From positions 1 through 48,351 of IMG/VR virus record IMGVR_UViG_3300033571_027799: 48,351 bases of DNA. One strand, 5' to 3'. Below, piece after piece: positions 1 to 7,899 of the stretch (positions are counted from its first letter, which is position 1; the number at the start of each line of letters is the position of its first letter). The translations under genes were made by a program, and so were the position numbers. The notes beneath the pieces are model-generated. The model saw nothing but the letters and a program-made list of their open reading frames with translations, was not told the DNA's origin and made no database searches. This DNA comes from a virus.

Positions 1-38
1 GATGTTTCTGAAGTATCTTTCTTATTTTTTACCATCAT
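1..38 (-). CDS. Truncated hypothetical gene (5' end only)
   Basis: An ATG ATG pair at 33-38 follows the stop of the upstream nuclease gene by 3 nt and is preceded by an AGAGGA ribosome-binding site. The frame stays open to the window edge and gives about a dozen lysine-, serine- and threonine-rich residues (MMVKNKKDTSET). The rest lies outside the window, so no function can be given. The good ribosome-binding site and close spacing suggest it is the next gene of the same operon. Confidence 0.55.
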   Translation of the reverse strand, partial: MMVKNKKDTSET

Positions 39-41
39 AAT

Positions 42-848
42 TTAATCCTCTATTAAAAAGTTCCTATGATCTGGTTGTGGAAAATTGTTCCGAATATCAT
101 TAAGTATATTTTGTAGCTTTTGAAATAATATATTAGCTCTAGTTTTTGAAAAGTCTTTGGTCTGTTTGATTCTTATCAAGACCAATCCTTTGCCCAAAAT
201 TAGTCCTTGCTTTTTCCTATCATATTCAATATTTTTTTGTAAAGCATCGTCTCCCCAAACTGGCAGAAAGTGTGACGGACCATCAACTTCAATAGCCGTA
301 TTCATACTAGGAAGAAAAAGGTCTATCTGCAACTTTGTTGTTACCAAGCTTTGCTCTTTATGAAATTCTACTTTATATCCCGATGTAATCAATGAACTTA
401 GTAGAAACTTCTCCAGTTTGGATCCTTCTTTACTGCTTTTTCTCACAGCATCTGTTGCGGCCTTTTGCATATTTTGTTTTTCTTCAATGCTTAACTTTTC
501 CCAATTATCTCTAAATTTTTGTTTTCTTTTTTCCAAATCTACATCATCCATACTGTCCCAAAAAGTCATGACAGAAGAACCTATTTTTTGCTTGGTTTCT
601 GATGATCTGGTTTGACCTTTGGTGGGATGTTTATGCTTGCCTGTTTGTAAAGCGTTTTTTTGAGCTTCACTTTTATCTCGTATATTTATTTCAAATTTTT
701 TAGCATCCCTGCGTACCTTATTAGCATAAGTGCCAAATTGATTAGCTATATCAGCAAAACTCTTTTGTTGATCAACATATAGCTGAGTAATTATTGTTTT
801 CTTTTCAGAAACTGAAAGCTTATCATAAGATGTTTTTAAGTTCTTCAT
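42..848 (-). CDS. Homing-type endonuclease: NUMOD3-like DNA-binding motif plus Vsr-like PD-(D/E)XK domain
   Basis: Probable free-standing homing or very-short-patch-like DNA endonuclease. Starting at the ATG at 848 (GGAG about 10 nt upstream) gives 268 residues. An upstream in-frame ATG at 911 would run deep into the preceding gene and lacks a ribosome-binding site. The N-terminal 60 residues look like a helix-turn-helix (SFADIANQFGTYANKVRRD). A middle segment TRSSETKQKIGSSV matches the NUMOD3 motif of homing enzymes. The C-terminal third has the Vsr/DUF559-like core: QIDLFLPSMNTAIEVDGPSH, then DRKKQG and LVLIRI, with D and E-V-D as likely metal ligands. It overlaps the upstream gene by 26 nt. 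The architecture recalls the EDxHD (I-Bth0305I-type) homing endonucleases. The cleavage site cannot be inferred. Confidence 0.7.
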   Translation of the reverse strand: MKNLKTSYDKLSVSEKKTIITQLYVDQQKSFADIANQFGTYANKVRRDAKKFEINIRDKSEAQKNALQTGKHKHPTKGQTRSSETKQKIGSSVMTFWDSMDDVDLEKRKQKFRDNWEKLSIEEKQNMQKAATDAVRKSSKEGSKLEKFLLSSLITSGYKVEFHKEQSLVTTKLQIDLFLPSMNTAIEVDGPSHFLPVWGDDALQKNIEYDRKKQGLILGKGLVLIRIKQTKDFSKTRANILFQKLQNILNDIRNNFPQPDHRNFLIED

Positions 849-1287
849 AAGTAAAATTCTCCGATATTCCCATTGGTTTTTTCCAGCACATATCATATAT
901 ATCATGAACATATTTGTTGTGTGTAATTATATTGAGATTATCTTTCATTAGAATAGATTCCCATTCATTATAGCTATTGCCAGGATCTGCTGTCCAAAAT
1001 AAATCTTTAGTATATAGATATCTATTGGATAAATTAGGAAAATTTTGAGTTAATAAGCATGAAATAAAATCAAAAACAAATAGATCTCCATAAAAAAACT
1101 TAGCTTGATTAATATGCAGAATAGGAACATTAATAGTATCAATTTTGTCTGAAAAACTATTAAATATAACATATTGATTATATGGATTATTTAGAATAAA
1201 ATCTGAAATAGTTTTTAAGATTCTATTATATGTAGAATCATTATTCATTTTTATCAACAAGAAACCGATATCTTTATTATTAATCAT
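823..1287 (-). CDS. Hypothetical protein in the glycan cluster
   Basis: A 154-residue protein of unknown function, rich in Asn, Ile, Phe and Tyr. The middle has alternating hydrophobic strands (YVIFNSFSDKI, VPILHINQAKFFYGDLFVFDF) like a Rossmann-type alpha/beta fold, but there is no recognisable motif. Its ATG overlaps the stop of the upstream gene by 4 nt (ATGA type), so it is translationally coupled to the glycosyltransferase-like genes. The C-terminal segment (MCWKKPMGISENFTYEELKNIL) overlaps the nuclease gene. By position it probably takes part in the same glycan or surface-modification pathway. That is context only. Confidence 0.6.
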   Translation of the reverse strand: MINNKDIGFLLIKMNNDSTYNRILKTISDFILNNPYNQYVIFNSFSDKIDTINVPILHINQAKFFYGDLFVFDFISCLLTQNFPNLSNRYLYTKDLFWTADPGNSYNEWESILMKDNLNIITHNKYVHDIYDMCWKKPMGISENFTYEELKNIL

Positions 1288-2009
1288 AGTATATTTTCTA
1301 AGATAAAATCATAGTACGTTTGGTGGGTATTTGATACTGTAGCATATTTTCGCGGTATCATATCAGATAATTCCTGTAAATCTAATATAGAGCAATTACA
1401 GGTAATAGCTTCTGATAAATAATCATTATTAATAAGAATATAGTATTTAGAGATATTTAATATTCTAGCTTTATCTATTTCTGAAAGAATACCAAGATTT
1501 TGCGCATGATGGATTTTATTGTTGTTGAATAGCTTAATTCTATGTCGTGTATGAGGATATAATACAGATTCTAGTTCTAATGGCAATTCTGACAACCCAT
1601 CTAAAAAACAAACAGCTTGATCTAATTTGGGTCCGTCAGATGGCATAAAGATTTGATGATTTAATAGATTATCAGGAATACTTATAATTTTTAGTAGCGT
1701 ATTATCAGGCATAAACTTCTCATGGACTAAATTAGTACATACTGTTTTATATGAGTTTATAAATTCTTGGTTTGGTTCTTTGTCATGATAGATAAAAATC
1801 CTATTCGTGTGACCAAATTCGGCTACGAATTGTAATATCTCGTTGGTCAAATCTGAAAATGAAAAAATCATATAATCAAATTTATACCGATAATACAAAG
1901 CATACAAATCGCCAATTAATTTAGCGGAATAGATTTGTAAGTTATCTATCTTCGTATGTCTAATGTTATTAAAAAATTTATGGTTACAATCTTGTATAAG
2001 TAATTTCAT
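1284..2009 (-). CDS. Hypothetical protein, possibly a degenerate GT-B glycosyltransferase
   Basis: This 241-residue product begins MKLLIQDCNHKFFNN and alternates beta strands and helices. It contains a segment (DYMIFSFSDLTNEILQFVAE, then RIFIYHDKEPN) that resembles the N-terminal Rossmann domain of GT-B glycosyltransferases. The late segment SEAITCNCSILDLQEL sits where the donor-site acidic pair of GT4 enzymes would be, but the usual E-x7-E motif is not clear. It overlaps both neighbours by 4 nt. Its similarity in style to the protein at 3837-4718 and its place among sugar genes support a glycosyltransferase-like role. I do not recognise the family with confidence. Confidence 0.55.
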   Translation of the reverse strand: MKLLIQDCNHKFFNNIRHTKIDNLQIYSAKLIGDLYALYYRYKFDYMIFSFSDLTNEILQFVAEFGHTNRIFIYHDKEPNQEFINSYKTVCTNLVHEKFMPDNTLLKIISIPDNLLNHQIFMPSDGPKLDQAVCFLDGLSELPLELESVLYPHTRHRIKLFNNNKIHHAQNLGILSEIDKARILNISKYYILINNDYLSEAITCNCSILDLQELSDMIPRKYATVSNTHQTYYDFILENIL

Positions 2010-2680
2010 ATAAAGTTTTTAGCTTTCGATATATCTTTGGTGCTACTAATTTTTAAAATATTTTTGGTTTTTATATATTCTCTATCAAATACTATATGAC
2101 TATGTATTAATTCATTAATTAATTCAAATATATACATTTGAGATAGATTATTTTTGACAAATAATTCTCCTAAAGTATTCAGCGTTGCGCGATTGAAATA
2201 GGCACATTCTGACCAGGGTAATGGAAGATCATAAAATAAATATTCTGTGTCTGCTGTTCTGTCGCATCCTATGCTAAAATTAGATTTTGCCTTATCTAGT
2301 ATAAACAGCTTATTATTGTTTTGCAATATAGACATATTGATTGTTAATTTTTTGATCAGGATTCCGCTACCAATCATCAGTAATCCATCTATGTCCTTAT
2401 TTTCTTGTATATAGAGGGCTATGGATTGTGCCTGATTAGTATTAGCATAATTCTCATTATAAAGTATAGAAATATCAGAGTATTTATGCTCTAAACATTT
2501 CAAGATTTTTTCGTTATCAAATCCTGTTAATATTGTAATATTTATGTCTGGATGTATAGCTTTAATTTGATTAATCTGATGCTCTATTATAGTGGAGTCC
2601 TTAATCTTTAATAAAGATTTAGACCCAATAGATTTCATCCCTTTAGTTATCTCTGGTATAATTATTATTGCACTAATCAT
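2006..2680 (-). CDS. Sugar nucleotidyltransferase-like protein (GT-A/NTP_transferase fold)
   Basis: This 224-residue product resembles NTP_transferase enzymes that activate sugars as NDP-sugars. It opens with a beta strand (MISAIIIIPEITKGMKSIGS), then KSLLKIKDSTIIEHQINQI, which matches the family pattern of a glycine-rich loop, K-x-L-L and I-x-x-x-I. INITILTGFDNEKI and ISILYNENYANTNQAQSIAL fit the second strand and the nucleotide-binding N-x-x-x-x-N-x-x-S region. The signature G-x-G-x-R loop is degenerate (E-I-T-K-G-M-K), so activity or nucleotide preference may have changed. It overlaps its neighbours by 4-8 nt and probably supplies the activated sugar for the adjacent transferases. Confidence 0.65.
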   Translation of the reverse strand: MISAIIIIPEITKGMKSIGSKSLLKIKDSTIIEHQINQIKAIHPDINITILTGFDNEKILKCLEHKYSDISILYNENYANTNQAQSIALYIQENKDIDGLLMIGSGILIKKLTINMSILQNNNKLFILDKAKSNFSIGCDRTADTEYLFYDLPLPWSECAYFNRATLNTLGELFVKNNLSQMYIFELINELIHSHIVFDREYIKTKNILKISSTKDISKAKNFI

Positions 2681-3443
2681 AGTAAGCTATAGTCATATTT
2701 TCTAAATTGCCCACAGCTTTTTCCAATGACTGAGATATATTTTGACAAAATGCTTTATAGGTATCAAAGTTTAAAAATAGTGTGTTAAAATTATGGGCAT
2801 CAATCTCATCTTTATGCTTCAAGAGATTACAAACTGGTTGCTTAATATTAACAATATATTGAATATTTTCAATACTATTTTTCATACTCTTGACTTGTTC
2901 TGGTTTTAGTATCCAGAAATATTGAGAATTATTAGCTTTAGCATTAGTTTCTAAAGCGCTATGAAGAGCATAATTCTTATCTAGATCTTCTAAAAAAGAA
3001 TGTATCTTCCACTTAGAGTCTAGTGTAAGACTATTTCTAAATATATCAATAGCTTCATTGGGTTTCTGCTTATTATTTTGATATAACAATACCGATATAA
3101 ATTTAGGTGCTATGCTTAGATCATTCAGATCGTTGCATAGAGATTCTAAAGGATAATCTGACATTGAATAATCTATAACTAGATAATATTTAATATAAGC
3201 ATTTTTCTTTATTTGTTCTTTAATATCTATGTTCTGCTTTTCTAATTCATCTTTATTTTTCTCATAAATTTCTCTAGACATACCATATTGACACAAATAG
3301 TTCTCTATATGAAAAAAATTGTCTTTGATAGTAATAGTTTTATTTTCTTTTATATGATCAATAATATTAAATTCGCATGGACTATCAGAAGATGCTTCAT
3401 GGCTAAACAAACAATTTTTACATGATGTATTATTATATTTCAT
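2673..3443 (-). CDS. Hypothetical protein with N-terminal Cys cluster and GT-A-like core
   Basis: A 256-residue protein. The N-terminus has cysteines at about 8, 11, 23 and 51 (C-x2-C-x11-C, then YLCQYG), a likely zinc or iron-sulfur site. Then comes a helical, lysine-rich stretch and an alpha/beta region (YYLVIDYSMSDYPLESLCND, PKFISVLLYQN, YFWILKPEQV) that resembles a GT-A glycosyltransferase core with a strand, a nucleotide-facing loop and a helix. No clear D-x-D motif was seen. It is translationally coupled on both sides in the glycan cluster. I do not recognise a named family; a divergent transferase or a partner protein is the best guess. Confidence 0.5.
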   Translation of the reverse strand: MKYNNTSCKNCLFSHEASSDSPCEFNIIDHIKENKTITIKDNFFHIENYLCQYGMSREIYEKNKDELEKQNIDIKEQIKKNAYIKYYLVIDYSMSDYPLESLCNDLNDLSIAPKFISVLLYQNNKQKPNEAIDIFRNSLTLDSKWKIHSFLEDLDKNYALHSALETNAKANNSQYFWILKPEQVKSMKNSIENIQYIVNIKQPVCNLLKHKDEIDAHNFNTLFLNFDTYKAFCQNISQSLEKAVGNLENMTIAYYD

Positions 3444-3853
3444 ATATTATTCCTTGTGATAATCATAACAATAATATTTTCATCGTAATCTATTTTTGAT
3501 ATTTGAACATTATCAAGCAATCTGCTCATAATAAAATCTATAGATAATATATTATGCTTACCACGAGCTTCATTTAATAATTCCGAACCAGATATTGAGC
3601 TACCAATATATGATTCACATATTTTTTTAAAGTCTGAAAATCTAATAATTAAATTTCCTGATGGTCTTAATTTATGCAATAGGGCGTGGATAGTATCTAC
3701 TAGGGTATTTTCATTAATATATTCTAAGATGTAACAAAAAATAGTATCTACTGAACAATTGATAATATCATTTAGGTTTGATATATTTACGCTATCAATA
3801 TTAGGCAAAGATACCTTGTATTGATCGCTTGTGATATTAAGAATTCTTTTCAT
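3440..3853 (-). CDS. Methyltransferase-like fragment (Rossmann C-terminal half)
   Basis: The 137-residue product looks like the second half of a class I SAM-dependent methyltransferase: DTIFCYILEYINENTLVDTI, then a helix and LRPSGNLIIRFSDFKKI, corresponding to strands 4 and 5 around the L-x-P-G-G motif. The N-terminal glycine-rich SAM-binding loop of full-length enzymes is missing, and there are only about 30 residues before strand 4. The gene may therefore encode a degenerate or partner protein rather than an active enzyme. It overlaps its neighbours (ATG at 3853 inside the upstream gene, end at 3440), so it is kept as part of the operon and is not obviously broken. Confidence 0.5.
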   Translation of the reverse strand: MKRILNITSDQYKVSLPNIDSVNISNLNDIINCSVDTIFCYILEYINENTLVDTIHALLHKLRPSGNLIIRFSDFKKICESYIGSSISGSELLNEARGKHNILSIDFIMSRLLDNVQISKIDYDENIIVMIITRNNI

Positions 3854-4718
3854 ACACGAACGGCTCCTTTTTGATAGTAGACATCAAAAGCTCAATATTT
3901 GACTTAAAGGTTTCAAAAGAATGATTGCGCTTAATATATTCAAAATTATTGGCAAAATTTTCTAGTTGGTAACTATTAAGTATAGTAGAAATCATATTAG
4001 ATATATTGGTAAAGTCTGTAATTCCAAAAGATCCTATAAGATTTTGATTAAATGTGTCTGTCATATTTGTTATAGTATAACATCCACACGCACTAGCAAA
4101 TAACATATTAATCATATAGTCTAACTCTATGCAAACCTTATAAGAACTTATCTTATTGGCAATTTGCTGCATTGACATATCGGACATATTTGTTAGCATT
4201 TCGGCGTCTGGAAAAACATTCTTAATATATTCATATAATGATTTAACATTATTTGTTTGCTTAGAATTTAGGATAATTACAGAAGATCTCTTGTGTTGAG
4301 TAGTATGATCCAAAATTGGAAGACCGTAATCTATTTTGTACGATAAATGGTCTACCATTCCCCAGCCAGTAACTAAAGAGTCATGCATGAATACCTTGTG
4401 AGTATTCTTTAATAATCCTTTTAGGATAATATAATCCTCTTTCTTAAATCTATTAGAAGGTAATTCATGAAAAATAACAAGATCAGATAAATGCAAAGGA
4501 TTACAGAGTGAATTCTTGGTGTTACTATGATCTAATATATCATTTGACACATAACAATCTGCCGGTATATCATATGATGATATGGATTTTTTTGAATATA
4601 TTCCTAGATCGGTATAAGCTAATAGCTTATCAAAAATAGTATTATTAGAATCATATATAATATTTATGGAATCTCCTACAATTTTTTGTAGAACATTGTA
4701 TGTTGGATTGTTTAACAT
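3837..4718 (-). CDS. GT-B-like glycosyltransferase-like protein
   Basis: The 293-residue product has two Rossmann-like halves. The N-terminal half includes DLVIFHELPSNRFKKEDY and HKVFMHDSLVTGWGMVDHL. The C-terminal half includes SSVIILNSKQTNNVKSLYEY, then IANKISSYKVCIELDYMINM, LFASACGCYTITN and FGITDFTNI. The latter order (helix, strand, A-x-A-C-G-x-x-x-I) resembles the donor-binding domain of GT4-type enzymes, where E-A-x-A-x-G-x-P-V is usual, but the acidic residues are replaced. It overlaps the upstream gene by 7 nt and the downstream gene by 17 nt. The assignment rests on fold-like pattern and neighbours, not on a full motif. Confidence 0.55.
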   Translation of the reverse strand: MLNNPTYNVLQKIVGDSINIIYDSNNTIFDKLLAYTDLGIYSKKSISSYDIPADCYVSNDILDHSNTKNSLCNPLHLSDLVIFHELPSNRFKKEDYIILKGLLKNTHKVFMHDSLVTGWGMVDHLSYKIDYGLPILDHTTQHKRSSVIILNSKQTNNVKSLYEYIKNVFPDAEMLTNMSDMSMQQIANKISSYKVCIELDYMINMLFASACGCYTITNMTDTFNQNLIGSFGITDFTNISNMISTILNSYQLENFANNFEYIKRNHSFETFKSNIELLMSTIKKEPFVYEKNS

Positions 4719-5704
4719 AAGACCTTGTCATCTAATTTTTTGGAATTATTGAACTGGTTAGCACTTCCTCCCTTGCTGCCAACAATGATAGAATCAATAG
4801 CCTTGGATATGCTATTTGGAGCAGGAATATGGAACATACTATCGGAATACCTATCGTTTCTTGTGCAGCACAGGACTGATTCTAGGTCCGTTATGTCTAT
4901 AATTTTTTTATCTAGAATCTTGGCATACCAAAGATTTAACGATTGTTTAGGAGTATCATTAATGTTAAGAAATACATGTCCAGAATTATGAGCCGTTATT
5001 AATGATCCTGGATCGGTTTTGATATTAACAATTACGATATTAATATTGGAAGTTTTGATATTGGCCATTTCATACATTCTTTTAATATATAGTTCTAATT
5101 TTTGGGAAGACGACGGATTAATACCAGATAAAAATAAAACTAAACTAATATTATCTCGATGCTTTAATATATGAATAAATTCTGTTATCAATGAATGTAT
5201 TAGGTCTTTATTATTTTCATAATGTGATATGGTATAAAACTTTTGCATGTGGTCGTGGATACCCAAATTAAATGTTTGATTTTTGATACTATTAATTTGA
5301 TCTATATTAATGGATGGTCTAATTAAAGTGGGCGATTTCTTTAAGATTTTATCTAAATAGTTTTTAGAATACGGAGTATCTACTAATATTTTATCGAACC
5401 TATTCAAAATATCACAAGTCCTGCTATTACATAGCTCGTTGCCCATAATCGGTATTGCTATATTTTTTTTAAATCTCTGAGTAATAACTAACTGATTTAT
5501 TGGCAAATGCTGAATAAGAGCATCATACTTTGATTGGGGTGTCTCTAAATCGCTAAATGTTTCTTTTATTGTTTCAACATCAAAAGATGTATAGACGCAT
5601 CCGGCTGTTATCTTATGATTAATGATAAGAGTTTGCAAATATAATCTAGATATTTCTCCAGAATCATCTAATTGTTTGTATGGTCCTAAATATAAGATGT
5701 TCAT
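4712..5704 (-). CDS. Glycosyltransferase-like protein (GT-B fold)
   Basis: The 330-residue protein starts NILYLGPYKQLDDSGEISRL, a typical GT-B N-terminal strand-loop-helix. RFDKILVDTPYSKNYLDKIL matches the 'alarm' helix segment of GT4 enzymes (the D-x-V-x-x-x-S-x-x-x-x-x-x-L pattern). The donor-domain part is weaker: LVLFLSGINP, INIVIVNIKTDPGSLITAHN and HVFLNINDTPKQSLNLWYAK, where the terminal segment stands in for E-x-x-G-x-x-x-x-E-A. The stop and start codons of this gene and the next upstream one share one base. It probably transfers a sugar in the same pathway as the large GT4 enzyme immediately upstream. Confidence 0.65.
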   Translation of the reverse strand: MNILYLGPYKQLDDSGEISRLYLQTLIINHKITAGCVYTSFDVETIKETFSDLETPQSKYDALIQHLPINQLVITQRFKKNIAIPIMGNELCNSRTCDILNRFDKILVDTPYSKNYLDKILKKSPTLIRPSINIDQINSIKNQTFNLGIHDHMQKFYTISHYENNKDLIHSLITEFIHILKHRDNISLVLFLSGINPSSSQKLELYIKRMYEMANIKTSNINIVIVNIKTDPGSLITAHNSGHVFLNINDTPKQSLNLWYAKILDKKIIDITDLESVLCCTRNDRYSDSMFHIPAPNSISKAIDSIIVGSKGGSANQFNNSKKLDDKVLC

Positions 5705-7374
5705 TATTTTTGACCCTTCATTTTTGCATATGTAATGAAGTCTTCTTCTATCTGTAGATTAGTTGATCTAGCTTGTTCCGACAGATTATTATTTGCTATG
5801 GCTGTACGAAAATATTCCAAAATATTTTTATAGTCAAAGCCTCTTATAGCCATGCCACTATGAGAAAATCCATAATCACAATCTTTTAACATAGTTAAGA
5901 TGTGTTGTTGTTCTATATGAGATAAGTTTTGTAGATAATTCTTACAAAGTCCTAGAATAGTATCAAAATTTTGATTTGGAGATATCGATATCTGACTAGT
6001 ATCCGGCAAGGTATTTAAAATCTTGGCCTGATCATCCCAATTTGATCTAAATCCAGCCTGATCCAGTTTATCAAAATATTTTTCCCAAATTTTAGCAATA
6101 TTATCCCAGTTATAGTGCTTTTCTGTTAAAGATCTGACTTCATTTCTTTTTTGATTAACTTCAGCTTTAGATAGAGAAATAAAATCATTAATATAGGATA
6201 TCAGAACATCATTATCTGGATAAACTCTATATGCTTTAGTTTCTAGTTCCTTAAACTTACTCTTAATAGGAATAGCATACGCTTTTAGCTTATGTATGAT
6301 GTCGCACATGGCGCTATAGTCTACTGTAGCAACAGGAACACCACAAGCCCCAGCCTCCACCTGTGGCATACCAAATCCTTCACAAATAGAATACTGAACA
6401 TAAAGATCAAATAGATTATAAATTTCTGCTAAATTTTTTGAGCTAATACCATCTGATACAGAAGGAAAACTCACTGATCTTTGAAGACATTTTTTGCAAG
6501 TGATTTGGGGTCCAGAAAAAGTTTTAACCTCAATATTTTGACAATTTTTACAAGAATACGAGAATAAAACTCTGTTTGATAGTCTATTATCTTTTAGTAG
6601 TTCTGGTATATCCCAGCCCATATCTGGATAGCTGGTATGTAAATATAGGTAAAGTTTTTCTCCAATCGATGGATTATTCTGTTGCAATTGATCCAGCAAT
6701 CGTCTAAATGAAATAAATAATTCTGGAATCAATTTTCTCTTTTGGTTTCTCATGACAGAGCCAATAATGATAGAGTCTTGATCTAAATGATACTTTTCTT
6801 TAAGCTTTGTCTTATCTAGTATTTTGAATATGTCTAAATCAACCCCAGGAGATGCTGTGTCTATGTAGTTAATTTTACCAGAGCTTTGTTTAGATAAAAC
6901 ATTGGCGCCCCAATCAGAATACGTAAAAATAGCATCAGCAGATAAAAAGGTATCAATCCATTCTTCTTGCTGGGGTTCTGAATCAACAGTAGGCATCAAG
7001 ATCCAATGAAAATATTTTCTTAGCGGAGAAACTCCCTGATAAGCACTCATCCAATAATCTCTTACATCAATAACAATATCCGGCCTAAAATCTAATAATA
7101 CTTTTTCAAATCTCCATCTGCCGAACTGATTATCCCCTCTAGAGTTATATTCATCATATCTAGGATCGCCTTCTTTGACCCCATTAGCATAAAAAATCCA
7201 GTCAATATCCTTATCTCTAGGATCATTTACAAACCCATAAGAAGCAAACTCTGCAATAGTATATTTATTGGTTTTATGTAGCCTAGACAATATCTCTCTA
7301 GCATAAGTGCCAAATCCAGAATTTAAAAAACTGGATTCTGAACACATTAATATTTTTAGTTTTCTATTATTCAT
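5704..7374 (-). CDS. GT4-family glycosyltransferase with zinc-ribbon insertion
   Basis: This 556-residue retaining glycosyltransferase is the best-conserved enzyme of the cluster. The N-terminal domain begins KILMCSESSFLNSGFGTYAR, the acceptor-side glycine loop. FLSADAIFTYSDWGANVL and DTASPGVDLDIFKIL form the domain junction. IIIGSVMRNQKRKLIPELF starts the donor domain. CEGFGMPQVEAGACGVPVAT carries the E-x7-E donor-site motif. Between these lies a C-x2-C-x15-C-x2-C zinc ribbon (SCKNCQNIEV...TCKKCLQRS) inside the donor domain, an insertion absent from ordinary GT4 enzymes. The C-terminal 120 residues are helical and unassigned. It is the first gene of the glycan operon, starting 72 nt after ssb ends and downstream of the ssb terminator. 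Confidence 0.85.
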   Translation of the reverse strand: MNNRKLKILMCSESSFLNSGFGTYAREILSRLHKTNKYTIAEFASYGFVNDPRDKDIDWIFYANGVKEGDPRYDEYNSRGDNQFGRWRFEKVLLDFRPDIVIDVRDYWMSAYQGVSPLRKYFHWILMPTVDSEPQQEEWIDTFLSADAIFTYSDWGANVLSKQSSGKINYIDTASPGVDLDIFKILDKTKLKEKYHLDQDSIIIGSVMRNQKRKLIPELFISFRRLLDQLQQNNPSIGEKLYLYLHTSYPDMGWDIPELLKDNRLSNRVLFSYSCKNCQNIEVKTFSGPQITCKKCLQRSVSFPSVSDGISSKNLAEIYNLFDLYVQYSICEGFGMPQVEAGACGVPVATVDYSAMCDIIHKLKAYAIPIKSKFKELETKAYRVYPDNDVLISYINDFISLSKAEVNQKRNEVRSLTEKHYNWDNIAKIWEKYFDKLDQAGFRSNWDDQAKILNTLPDTSQISISPNQNFDTILGLCKNYLQNLSHIEQQHILTMLKDCDYGFSHSGMAIRGFDYKNILEYFRTAIANNNLSEQARSTNLQIEEDFITYAKMKGQK

Positions 7375-7394
7375 ATAGCTGATATTGTTATGAT

Positions 7395-7426
7395 AAGAAA
7401 AAAGGGGGCACGAGCCCCCAGTTTCT
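7395..7426 (-). terminator. Rho-independent terminator after ssb (possibly bidirectional)
   Basis: On the minus strand a GGGGGC stem, TCGT loop and GCCCCC return are followed directly by TTTTTT. Outer AAGAAA/TTTCTT bases extend the stem. It begins 20 nt after the ssb stop codon and separates ssb from the glycan operon. The A-run on the other side means it could also act in the opposite direction. Confidence 0.9.
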
Positions 7427-7445
7427 TACCTAGATAATATTTATC

Positions 7446-7823
7446 TTAGAATGCAACAACTTCTTGTTCGCTTTCTTCAGACTTACTCTGACGAGAAAGT
7501 CTAGTAATCTTAGAAAAGTTATTAACTCTAACCTTAAGACTACTATGCTTAACTCCATCCTTTTCCCAAGAGTCATTCCTTAACGATCCTTCGATCATAA
7601 CAAGATCACCCTTCTTAAAAGACTCTGCGATTACTTCAGCACCAGTATCCCATGCTTCACAGTTTATAAATGAAGTAATCTTATCCTTTTCCCCACTATT
7701 CTTAGTATACTCACGAGATACTGCAACAGTAAAATTGACAACAGAAGTTTGCTTTCCTGATGTGTTTACAATGCGTAGTTCTGGATCTCTGGCCAGATTG
7801 CCCTTCAATAAAGTAATATTCAT
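7446..7823 (-). CDS. ssb: Single-stranded DNA-binding protein
   Basis: A 125-residue OB-fold SSB. The N-terminus MNITLLKGNLARDPELRIV is the family signature (N-x-x-x-L-x-G-N-L-x-R-D-P-E-x-R). FINCEAWDTGAEVIAESFKK and KGDLVMIEGSLR are the central strands that bind ssDNA. The acidic C-terminal end (SEESEQEVVAF) matches the short acidic tip ending in Phe that recruits replication partners. An AGGAG ribosome-binding site precedes the ATG. The gene has its own near-consensus promoter and a strong terminator, so it forms a one-gene unit suited to high expression, next to the polymerase genes it serves. Confidence 0.95.
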   Translation of the reverse strand: MNITLLKGNLARDPELRIVNTSGKQTSVVNFTVAVSREYTKNSGEKDKITSFINCEAWDTGAEVIAESFKKGDLVMIEGSLRNDSWEKDGVKHSSLKVRVNNFSKITRLSRQSKSEESEQEVVAF

Positions 7824-7871
7824 TTAATTCAAACTCCTAAAAGGTAAAACAGTCTTAAACCAACACGATTT

Positions 7872-7899
7872 ATTATAAAGTTGCCGCGCCCACGGTCAA
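7872..7899 (-). promoter_or_regulatory. Near-consensus sigma70 promoter for ssb
   Basis: The minus strand reads TTGACC (7894-7899), a 16-nt spacer, then TATAAT (7872-7877). The -35 box overlaps the stop codon of the polymerase C-terminal gene. Transcription would start near 7865, leaving a leader of about 40 nt before the ssb ATG. The match to the host housekeeping consensus suggests early expression. Confidence 0.85.
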
